A stretch of DNA of 64,000 bases from the NCBI GenBank assembly GCA_029267445.1, contig JAJUIU010000009.1, positions 1-64,000 on the forward strand, read 5' to 3'. The stretch is from Rhodospirillaceae bacterium. Its GTDB lineage: Bacteria; Pseudomonadota; Alphaproteobacteria; Azospirillales; Azospirillaceae. Shown here piece after piece: positions 57,576 through 64,000 of the stretch. Position 1 is the stretch's first letter. Each line of letters opens with the position of its first letter. The position numbers and the translations under genes are program-made. The notes below the pieces were generated by a model. It did no database searches. It was not told where the DNA came from and saw nothing but the letters and a program-made list of their open reading frames with translations.

Positions 57576-58571
57576 TCACTGCCGCCGGCCGTAGCGGTAG
57601 TAGGCCGCCGCCGCGAGCGGGACCGCCAGGGCCAACGCCCCGGCATAAGCACCCTTGTGGCCGCCCGATTCCCGCCGCTGCCGCTCGCGCCAGCCGGCGC
57701 TGGCGCCGGTGTATTCCGGCATCGGGCGCAGCAGGGCGCCGTCGGTGCGCGGGCGGGTGCGGTCCTGGAACAGACCGTCGCGGGTCATCCGGCCGAAGCG
57801 GCGCTCGACCAGCCCGGGAGCGATCGCCATGGCGATCTCGGCGAGATGCGCCGGGACGCCCACGCCCACCTCCCGTTTGGGATTGGTCGCCAGGGAAACG
57901 AAGGCGCTCGCGACCTTCTCCGGCGTGACGGCGCCGGACAGGGCCTGCACGTCGCGACCGGAGTAGTTGGCCGCATGCTGCCAGAACGGCGTGTCGACCG
58001 GGCCGGGCAGGACGTTGCATACTTGGATGTCGGCGAAGCCGTCCAGATCCAGTTCCTGCCGCACCGTCTCGGTGAAGCCCATCACCGCGTGCTTGGCCGC
58101 GTTGTAGGCGGATTGGTAGGGGGCCGGGATGCGGCCGACGATGCTGGCGGTGGTCAGGACCATGCCGCCGCGCCGCTCGCGGAAGTGCGGCAGGATGGCC
58201 CGGAAGCCGTTCACCACCCCGGTGAACGTCGTGTCCAGCACCGCCTGGAACGCCTCGGTCGGCGTCTCCTCGAACTTGCCGAAGCTGGCGATGCCCGCGT
58301 TGTTGATCCAGATGTCGACCCTGCCAAAGGCGTCGATGGCCCGGTCGGCGAGGCGCTTCATCGCCACTGGGTCGCGCACGTCGGTCGGGATGGCCATGGC
58401 GCGCCCGCCGGCGGCGATCACCTCCTCCGCCACCTCGTGAAGTGCGGTCTCCCGGCGCGCCGCCAGCACCAGCGCCGCGCCCTGGCGGGCGAAGGCGACG
58501 GCCGTCGCGCGGCCGATCCCGCTGGACGCGCCCGTTATGACGACGACCTTACCCGCAAGCTTCTGGGCCAT
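57576..58571 (-). CDS. Short-chain dehydrogenase/reductase with C-terminal membrane tail
   Basis: The 331-residue protein has the classical SDR fold: NAD(P)-binding TGASSGIGRA, NNAG, the catalytic Ser in TTASIVGRI and the YNAAK motif. Unusually, about 80 residues follow the catalytic domain and end in a hydrophobic helix (AYAGALALAVPLAAAAYYRY) and RRQ, suggesting anchoring to the inner membrane. The ATG at 58571 is supported by GGAGGAGAGG. The substrate is unknown; a lipid or steroid-like substrate would fit a membrane location. Confidence 0.9.
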   Translation of the reverse strand: MAQKLAGKVVVITGASSGIGRATAVAFARQGAALVLAARRETALHEVAEEVIAAGGRAMAIPTDVRDPVAMKRLADRAIDAFGRVDIWINNAGIASFGKFEETPTEAFQAVLDTTFTGVVNGFRAILPHFRERRGGMVLTTASIVGRIPAPYQSAYNAAKHAVMGFTETVRQELDLDGFADIQVCNVLPGPVDTPFWQHAANYSGRDVQALSGAVTPEKVASAFVSLATNPKREVGVGVPAHLAEIAMAIAPGLVERRFGRMTRDGLFQDRTRPRTDGALLRPMPEYTGASAGWRERQRRESGGHKGAYAGALALAVPLAAAAYYRYGRRQ

Positions 58572-58787
58572 TGCCCTCTCCTCCATGCGTGTGTGCATTG
58601 TGTCCGGCCGCCTCAACAGCGGGTGCGCCGGGATGGTCACGCGCGAAAGAATCTAGCCGTCGCCAGAGCGCTCTCTTTCGAATAGGATCGGGTCTTCGCC
58701 CAAGTCGAACGCGACCGGCACATGGCCGCGTATCCGACATGACTGGAACAGTGCTGGGGTCGGATACGACCGGGACGTCGACGCTAC

Positions 58788-59345
58788 GTGTTGTTGGAAG
58801 AGTTCAACCTCAACCTGTTCATCTTCACCATCCTGGCGGCGATCGGGATGGTCGCGGTGGCGCTCGTCCGCCAGGTCCGTCTGGTCATGGGCCGCAACGC
58901 CGCGGCTTCGTTGGAGGCGCGCAACGAGAAGCTGAAGCGTCGGTACGACCAGCTGACCAAGGAGCATGACGCCCTGCAGGAGAAGATCCGCGGGGCGGAG
59001 GACGAGAAGCGGATGGTCCTCGGCCAGATCCAGGAGTTCCGCCGCCGGGCGAAGCTCGCGGCGCAGGACAACTTCGAAATCATCCATGAGGTGGGTGAAC
59101 CGAACCCCGGCCTGCGCCTCTTCACTGGAACGCTGGGCCTCGGCTTCACGCTGACCATCGCCAAGACCGTCAGCACGGAAAGCAAGCTGCGCGGCGTGCG
59201 CCATACGTTGGAGGTCTGGGCGGACAATCAACCCGACGCGCTGCGCGCGGCCAAGCTGGCCTTCCCGCCCGACAACGGCTTCATCGTCAACGCCGTCCAG
59301 CCGGCCGGGCAGCCGAAGCCCGCGCCGCAGGTCGCGGCCCAGTGA
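58788..59345 (+). CDS. Membrane-anchored coiled-coil protein of unknown function (185 aa)
   Basis: An N-terminal membrane helix (LFIFTILAAIGMVAVALVRQ) is followed by a coiled coil (about 40-90, NEKLKRRYDQLTKEHDALQE) and a C-terminal domain of about 75 residues (LGLGFTLTIAKTVSTESKLR on). The start is GTG at 58788 or one of the two TTG codons after it. I do not recognise the family. It is followed by a second gene with the same layout and probably forms a functional pair with it. Confidence 0.65.
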   Translation: MLLEEFNLNLFIFTILAAIGMVAVALVRQVRLVMGRNAAASLEARNEKLKRRYDQLTKEHDALQEKIRGAEDEKRMVLGQIQEFRRRAKLAAQDNFEIIHEVGEPNPGLRLFTGTLGLGFTLTIAKTVSTESKLRGVRHTLEVWADNQPDALRAAKLAFPPDNGFIVNAVQPAGQPKPAPQVAAQ

Positions 59346-59370
59346 TGTCCGGCGGAACGGCGCGCCAGCG

Positions 59371-59892
59371 ATGACCGTCAACATCGTCCTCCTCCTGGTC
59401 CTCATCCTCTCGCTGGTCCAGTTCGCCGTCCTTCTCCGCAAGATGGAGGCGGACCGGGTGGAACGGACCCGTACCCTCTCCCGCCTTGAGGAGGACCACA
59501 CCCGCATGAAGGCGGTGTGCGACGGAATGGGCACGGTCATGAAGCAGGCGGAGGAGACGCTGGCCGAGGCTAACAAGGAGCTGGACAAGCTTAAGGAGCT
59601 GCGCGAGGTCGCGGAGCTGGAGCTGAAGGCCCTGGAGGAACAGCCCAAGCAGCGTCTGTTCGTCTTCGACAAGAACACGATCGTCCATGCCAAGCTTTGG
59701 GAAGTGACCGTCTCCAACGATCAGCTTATCAAGGCGCCGAAACCCGGCCCGACCGCGCAGGAATGGGCCGCCGGCCGCATCTGCGTGGTGGGTGCCGCCA
59801 CGGACCGTGACGCCCGGCAACGGGTGGAATCCCGGTTCGCCACCTCGCTGGGGTATCGCGTCGTCGGCGTGAAGCGTTTCCGCAAGCCCTGA
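59371..59892 (+). CDS. Second membrane-anchored coiled-coil protein of unknown function (173 aa)
   Basis: The layout mirrors the preceding gene: one N-terminal helix (VNIVLLLVLILSLVQFAVLL), a coiled coil (about 25-95, KQAEETLAEANKELDKLKEL) and a C-terminal domain (QRLFVFDKNTIVHAKLWEVT; RICVVGAATDRDARQRVESR). It starts 25 bases after the first gene's stop. The C-terminal domains of the two do not look alike, so they are not simple duplicates. Function unknown. Confidence 0.7.
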   Translation: MTVNIVLLLVLILSLVQFAVLLRKMEADRVERTRTLSRLEEDHTRMKAVCDGMGTVMKQAEETLAEANKELDKLKELREVAELELKALEEQPKQRLFVFDKNTIVHAKLWEVTVSNDQLIKAPKPGPTAQEWAAGRICVVGAATDRDARQRVESRFATSLGYRVVGVKRFRKP

Positions 59893-60053
59893 GCCGCCGG
59901 AAGAGGCCGCAGCCATCCCGGCCGCACACTTGCCCGCGATCCTGCCGGGGCTTATCTGTTGGGCTTGGCGCGGGTACCGCCGGCCGAGACGTCGTCCGGT
60001 CCGCACGCTGGGCCTTGCGCCGGGGAGAACCCGGTGCCGGAGGAGGATGAGCG

Positions 60054-61511
60054 ATGACCGACGCCGTGATCGAATTCCCCCTCAAGGACACGCGGGACCG
60101 CGCGCCCGACCGGCGCCTTTCCGAAACGCTCGCCCAGATGCGTCAGGCCTGGCTCGAGCGGGGGCCGCTTCCCTATGAACGGCGCATGGAGGCGATGGCC
60201 CAGCTCGCCGGTGTCCTGCTGAAGTACCAGGAGGCGCTGGTCGACGCGGTGCGCCAGGATTTCGGCCACCGCTCCGCGCACGAGACCAAGATGGCCGACA
60301 TCTTTCCGGTGCTTGCAGGCCTGCGCCACGCGCGCAGGCATCTGCGGCGCTGGATGAAGCCGCGCCGACGGCCGATCGATCTCGTCTTCTGGCCCGGCAA
60401 GGGCGAGGTGATGTGGCAGCCGCTGGGCGTGGTCGGCATCGTCAGCCCTTGGAACTACCCGATCCAGCTCACCCTCGGGCCGCTGACCGCCGCCATCGCC
60501 GCCGGCAACAGGGCGATGGTGAAGCCATCGGAGTTCACGCCCCGCACCGGGGCGCTGATCGAGCGGATGCTTGCGGAGGTGTTCGACGCGGCGGAGGTGA
60601 CCGTCGTGCAAGGCGGGGCCGATGTGGCGCAGGCCTTCACCCGCCTGAAGTTCGACCACCTGATGTTCACCGGCTCCACCCCCGTCGGCCGGCATGTCAT
60701 GCGCGCCGCGGCGGAGAACCTGGTTCCGGTGACGCTGGAACTGGGCGGCAAGTCGCCGGCCATCGTCGCCCCGGACTATCCGCTGGCGAAGGCGGCGGAG
60801 ACCATCGCCGCTGGCAAGCTGTTCAACGCGGGCCAGACCTGCATCGCGCCCGACTATGTCATGCTGCCGCGCGGCGCCGAGGCGGGGTTCGTCGCCGCCT
60901 ACCGGGACGCCGTGGCGCGCCTCTATCCCCGGATCGAGGCCAACCCCGACTACACCGCCATCGTGAACGACCGCCATTTCGCCCGCCTCACGGGGCTGGT
61001 GGAGGATGCGCGGCGGCGCGGGGCGACGGTGGTGGAGGTCAATCCGGCGGACGAGCGGCCGGACCCGGCGCGGCGCAAGATGCTGCCCACCATGCTGCTG
61101 TCCGTCCCTGACGACGCCGACGTGATGGCGGAGGAGATTTTCGGCCCCGTCCTGCCGCTGGTGCCCTATGACAGCCTGTCCGCCGCGTACGCCCAGGTGA
61201 ATGCGAAGCCCCGGCCGCTGGCGCTCTATCTGTTCAGCGACGACGGCGGCACGGTCCGTGACGCGCTGGACCGGACCATCTCTGGCGGCGTCACCGTCAA
61301 CGACACGCTGCTCCACTGCGTGCAGGAGGAGCTGCCCTTCGGCGGTGTGGGCGACAGCGGCATGGGCGCCTATCACGGGGAGGCGGGGTTCCGCACCTTC
61401 AGCCACGCCAAGGCGGTGTTCCGGCAGGCGCGGGTGAACGGGTCCTTCATGACACGCCCGCCCTTCGGGCCGCGCGTGGACCGCCTGCTCAAGTTCCTGC
61501 TGCGGCGCTGA
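60054..61511 (+). CDS. Aldehyde dehydrogenase, coniferyl-aldehyde-dehydrogenase-like
   Basis: The 485-residue enzyme has the class-3-like ALDH pattern: GIVSPWNYPIQLTLGPLTAA, FTGSTPVG for NAD binding, the general base Glu in VTLELGGKSPAIV and the catalytic Cys in NAGQTCIAPDYV. Its N terminus and RRRPIDLVFWPGKGEVMWQP stretch resemble coniferyl aldehyde dehydrogenases, which oxidise aromatic or aliphatic aldehydes to acids. It converges on the SemiSWEET gene with a 4-bp gap. Confidence 0.93.
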   Translation: MTDAVIEFPLKDTRDRAPDRRLSETLAQMRQAWLERGPLPYERRMEAMAQLAGVLLKYQEALVDAVRQDFGHRSAHETKMADIFPVLAGLRHARRHLRRWMKPRRRPIDLVFWPGKGEVMWQPLGVVGIVSPWNYPIQLTLGPLTAAIAAGNRAMVKPSEFTPRTGALIERMLAEVFDAAEVTVVQGGADVAQAFTRLKFDHLMFTGSTPVGRHVMRAAAENLVPVTLELGGKSPAIVAPDYPLAKAAETIAAGKLFNAGQTCIAPDYVMLPRGAEAGFVAAYRDAVARLYPRIEANPDYTAIVNDRHFARLTGLVEDARRRGATVVEVNPADERPDPARRKMLPTMLLSVPDDADVMAEEIFGPVLPLVPYDSLSAAYAQVNAKPRPLALYLFSDDGGTVRDALDRTISGGVTVNDTLLHCVQEELPFGGVGDSGMGAYHGEAGFRTFSHAKAVFRQARVNGSFMTRPPFGPRVDRLLKFLLRR

Positions 61512-61515
61512 GGCT

Positions 61516-61773
61516 TCACCCGAACCGCAGTTTCAGGATCAGGATGAGCCCGGCCAGGGCGAGCGTGACCACGTTCGCCGCGATGATGGGCCATGCCGTC
61601 AGCATCACGCCATAGACCAGCCACAGCGCCACGCCGATCGTGAACAGCACGAAGGTCGGCAGCGACACGTCCCGCGCGCTGCGCGTCCGCCAGATGCGGA
61701 TCACCTGGGGCAGGAAGGCGATGGTGGTGAGGCTTGCGGCGACATAACCGACGAGTTCGCTGAGCGGGGGCAT
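61516..61773 (-). CDS. SemiSWEET-family sugar transporter
   Basis: The 85-residue protein is a three-helix MtN3/PQ-loop unit with the signature LPQVIRIWRTRSARDVSLPT, whose Pro-Gln pair acts as hinge. SemiSWEETs dimerise to pass sugars passively across the inner membrane. The ATG at 61773 gives the normal family start. Confidence 0.92.
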   Translation of the reverse strand: MPPLSELVGYVAASLTTIAFLPQVIRIWRTRSARDVSLPTFVLFTIGVALWLVYGVMLTAWPIIAANVVTLALAGLILILKLRFG

Positions 61774-61885
61774 GGCGATCCGAAAGCGGTACCGGGGCGG
61801 TGGATGTTTACGCGCGCCGCAGGCCCGGCACAACGGCCAGTGCCCGATGGCGCGACGGCCCACCCTTGACTCCGGAACCAGTGTC

Positions 61886-61900
61886 GTTCACGGTATGTAC
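61886..61900. promoter_or_regulatory. SOS-like site upstream of mmcB
   Basis: GTTCACGGTATGTAC is one base from the alphaproteobacterial LexA repeat GTTC-N7-GTTC and lies 21 bases before the mmcB start. mmcB is a known SOS-associated gene in alphaproteobacteria, which supports the site despite the mismatch. Confidence 0.45.
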
Positions 61901-61921
61901 TTGTTTTGCCGGGTCAAGGTC

Positions 61922-62383
61922 ATGCCGCTCGAAGCGCCAGCGTTGCCGCGTCCGCAGTCGGACGCCGCCGCCCTGATCACCCGGGGCGTGCGCCGCATGC
62001 TGGCGGACCGCGCGATCCGCACCCTGGTGGAGGTTCCGCTCGCCAACGGCCGCCGCGCCGACGTGCTGGGCCTGGCGGAGGACGGCTCCATCCTGATCGT
62101 CGAGGTGAAGAGCTCGGTCGCCGATTTCCAGTCGGACCATAAGTGGCCGGATTATCTGGAGTTCTGCGACAGCTTCCATTTCGCCGTCGCGGCCGACTTC
62201 CCGCAGGAGCTGATCCCGGCGGAGTGCGGCCTTATCGTCGCCGACGCCTTCGGGGCGGAGATCCTGCGCGAAGCCCCCCTGGTGAAGCTGGCGCCCGCCC
62301 GGCGCAAGGCTCTGACCCTGCGGGTGGCGCTGATGGGGATGCAGCGACTGCACCGGATCGAGGATCCGGGGCGGGAGCTTTAG
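61922..62383 (+). CDS. mmcB: MmcB-family DNA repair protein
   Basis: The 153-residue protein has a PD-(D/E)xK-like core: LVEVPLANGRRADVLGL, ILIVEVKSSVADFQSDHKWP and DYLEFCDSFHFAVAADFP, the arrangement of MmcB, an SOS-induced protein involved in mitomycin C repair. It is cytoplasmic. The ATG at 61922 gives a standard length. Confidence 0.9.
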   Translation: MPLEAPALPRPQSDAAALITRGVRRMLADRAIRTLVEVPLANGRRADVLGLAEDGSILIVEVKSSVADFQSDHKWPDYLEFCDSFHFAVAADFPQELIPAECGLIVADAFGAEILREAPLVKLAPARRKALTLRVALMGMQRLHRIEDPGREL

Positions 62384-62496
62384 CGTCTCTTCAGCTTGAC
62401 TGAAGCGGCGAAGGGGCGCGACCGCGCCCCCGCGCCTTGGGCGCGTAAGCCAAGCCGCCGGAGGCGGCACCGGCGCTTGAGGCGCGCGATCAGCCC

Positions 62497-62527
62497 GGGG
62501 TGTTTCCAGTCTCACTGGAAATGCCCC
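62497..62527. other. 14-bp hairpin downstream of the tyrosine-kinase gene
   Basis: GGGGTGTTTCCAGT and ACTGGAAATGCCCC pair over 14 positions (two G:U) around a CTC loop, 31 bases past the convergent wzc-like stop. There is no T-run on either strand, so it may be an mRNA-end structure or repeat element rather than an intrinsic terminator. Confidence 0.5.
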
Positions 62528-62558
62528 AGACCACCCGCCCCGGAAGAACCGGCTCCGG

Positions 62559-64000
62559 TCAGTTCTCGTAGTACCGCGGCCCCAGATGGTACTGGCCGCT
62601 GTCGGCGAAGCTGTAGTCGGCGTGACGTTTCGTGTTCACCATGGTCAGCAGGGTGCCGCCGATGCTGCCGCCCGCCTCGATGATCTGCTTCATCGCGTGC
62701 AGGGCGTGCTCGCGCCGGGTCCGCGCCCAGCGGACGACGAACACCGTCTCGTCGACATAGCGCGACAGCAGGCGCGGATCGGACACGACCATCACCGGCG
62801 AGCTGTCGATCACCACGAAGTCGTAGTATTTCGACAGGCCCTGGATGAAGGCGCGGGTCTTGTCCGCCGCCAGGAAATGCAGCGGATTGGCGACATGGCC
62901 GCCGGCGGCGATGAAGTCGACGCCGCTCTTGGGATCGCGCTGCACGATCTCCTCGAAGGTGGCCTTGTCCTGGAGATACTCGACAAGGCCCGGCTGCAGT
63001 TCCCGCCCCATCAGCTTGTTCAGCGACGGACGGCGCAGGTCGGCGTCGATCAGCAGGGTCCGCATGCCGGTGTGGCTGACGGCCCGCGCCATGTTGATGG
63101 AGACGGTGCTCTTGCCCTCGTTCGGCAGGGCGGACGTCACCATCACCGTGCGCGGCCGCCGCTCGCCGCTGGTCAGGAATAGGCTCGCCACGGCGCTGGA
63201 CATCGCCTCGCCGAAGGCCGAGCGCGGCTTCCGCAGGAAGTAGTCCTGGGGCGAGATGCCCCGCCGCACACGGCGGGAGATGGCCGGCACCATCCCCAGC
63301 GAGGGCAGCCCGGTGACCTGGCCAACCTGCTCGGTCGAGCGGAAGCCCTGGTCCATGTGCTCCAGCATCAGTGCGATGACCACGCCGAGGCCGGCCGACA
63401 GGATCAGTGCCAGCGCCACCAGCAACGTCTTGTTCGGCTCCGAGGGCACCTGCGGGACCGGGGCCGGGGAGATGATGCGGGCGTCCGCCTCGAGCAGGTC
63501 GCGCTGGAGGGTCGTCTCGTTCGTGCGGGTCAGCAGCGTGTTCAGCAGGAGGCGGTTCGCCGCCGCGTCCTCCTCGAGCGAGCGCAGCTCCACCAGCGCT
63601 TCGCCTCGGCCGCCGGCGGCCGTCTTGAGCTGATCGAGATCCGCGCGCAGCGCCTCCTCGCGCTGCCGCGCGATCGACACCTCGTTGCGCAGGCCGCCGA
63701 CGATCTTGTTGACCTCCTCGCGGATTCGGGTGCCCAGCTCGGCCAACTCGGCCCGCTTGTTGATGATCTGCGGGTGCCGCTCGCCGAAGGTCTCGGACAG
63801 GTCGGCCAGTTCCCGGGTCAGCGTGATCTGCTGCGTCTGCAGGTTCTGGATCAGCGGGCTCTGCAGCACGGCCATGGGCAGCGAGGCGGCGTTGGTGCTG
63901 CCCCGCGCCCCTTCGGCGGCCCGCAGCCGAGCTTCGGCCTCGCTCGTCGCCGACCGGGCGATGATCAGTTCCGCGTTGATGCGTGACAGCTCCTGGGTGG
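62559..64000 (-). CDS. Wzc/ExoP-like polysaccharide co-polymerase with BY-kinase domain (5' end outside window)
   Basis: The visible 479 residues cover the periplasmic coiled coil, the second membrane helix (LLVALALILSAGLGVVIALM) and the cytoplasmic bacterial tyrosine-kinase domain with Walker A ALPNEGKST, Walker A' LLIDADLRRP and Walker B DFVVIDSSPV. A C-terminal tyrosine cluster (DYSFADSGQYHLGPRYYEN) is the autophosphorylation site. It controls chain length and export of capsule or exopolysaccharide. The frame stays open to the window edge, so the N-terminal Wzz domain lies beyond it. Confidence 0.94.
   Translation of the reverse strand, partial: TQELSRINAELIIARSATSEAEARLRAAEGARGSTNAASLPMAVLQSPLIQNLQTQQITLTRELADLSETFGERHPQIINKRAELAELGTRIREEVNKIVGGLRNEVSIARQREEALRADLDQLKTAAGGRGEALVELRSLEEDAAANRLLLNTLLTRTNETTLQRDLLEADARIISPAPVPQVPSEPNKTLLVALALILSAGLGVVIALMLEHMDQGFRSTEQVGQVTGLPSLGMVPAISRRVRRGISPQDYFLRKPRSAFGEAMSSAVASLFLTSGERRPRTVMVTSALPNEGKSTVSINMARAVSHTGMRTLLIDADLRRPSLNKLMGRELQPGLVEYLQDKATFEEIVQRDPKSGVDFIAAGGHVANPLHFLAADKTRAFIQGLSKYYDFVVIDSSPVMVVSDPRLLSRYVDETVFVVRWARTRREHALHAMKQIIEAGGSIGGTLLTMVNTKRHADYSFADSGQYHLGPRYYEN

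Noticed and set aside
61877-61890. GAAC-N7-GTTC inverted repeat as the mmcB SOS box
   Set aside because: Alphaproteobacterial LexA sites are direct repeats; the overlapping GTTC-N7-GTAC at 61886-61900 fits better.
62497-62527. Intrinsic terminator for the wzc-like gene
   Set aside because: The stem is strong but there is no T-run on either strand.

Overview
The window looks like chromosomal DNA of a high-G+C alphaproteobacterium, most plausibly a Rhodospirillales/Azospirillaceae-type organism. The order-level placement is inference from gene content. The pointers are a Paracoccus-type ATPase zeta-inhibitor gene beside purine genes, mmcB with an alphaproteobacterial-style SOS site, a UrcA-family protein, a VC_2705-type symporter with its DUF4212 partner, and an initiator tRNA with the C1-A72 mismatch and an A:U pair in the anticodon stem. 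No rRNA, CRISPR array, insertion sequence or integrase gene was seen.

Left end (1-12000): an initiator tRNA-Met gene is followed by accessory genes: a two-subunit molybdenum hydroxylase, a large TonB-dependent receptor, a ToxR-like membrane regulator with a beta-propeller, two small overlapping genes, a PfkB kinase and a UrcA-like secreted protein. The last 18 bases of the tRNA plus 12 flanking bases recur at 11939-11968, so this block looks like an island inserted at the tRNA, now without a recognisable integrase. From 12040 to 20400 come nagA, a GlsB-type membrane protein, a symporter module (DUF4212 + VC_2705 symporter + cNMP/CBS/DUF294 regulator + small membrane protein), and an operon pairing a soluble PAS-PAS chemoreceptor with a BLUF blue-light sensor.

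Middle (20600-45000): a periplasmic binding lipoprotein overlaps a CDF transporter. A partial alternative-complex-III-like electron-transfer set follows (ActA-type pentaheme cytochrome, ActB-type iron-sulfur protein, monoheme lipoprotein; diheme cytochrome divergent). After a PhyH-type oxygenase and an ArsR-SRPBCC pair comes a purine cluster, purB...zeta-inhibitor...purC-purS, interrupted by a frameshifted arylamine N-acetyltransferase, an NRDE protein and a MazEF-type toxin-antitoxin pair. Then come a secreted protein, slyX, a NYN nuclease-like gene, aconitase acnA and an oppBCDF-type peptide ABC transporter whose oppB and oppC are separated by a DUF4160-DUF2442 gene pair.

Right end (44400-64000): three TerC-family genes surround a cysteine-rich copper-storage-like protein, and the first has a structured leader. 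Next are a CHCC zinc-finger protein, a CAP-domain protein, a CBS protein coupled to an SLC13-type permease, an unknown gene with an SOS-like site, an orphan proteasome/HslV-like Ntn hydrolase, an RND efflux pair, an SDR with a membrane tail, two unknown membrane/coiled-coil genes, an aldehyde dehydrogenase, a SemiSWEET transporter, mmcB, and the 3' part of a Wzc-like tyrosine kinase running off the right edge.

The observations most worth follow-up are the tRNA-bounded island, the PAS-MCP/BLUF operon, the truncated ACIII-like set, the DUF pair inside the opp operon, the TerC/copper block with its leader RNA, and the orphan T1/D17/K33 hydrolase.
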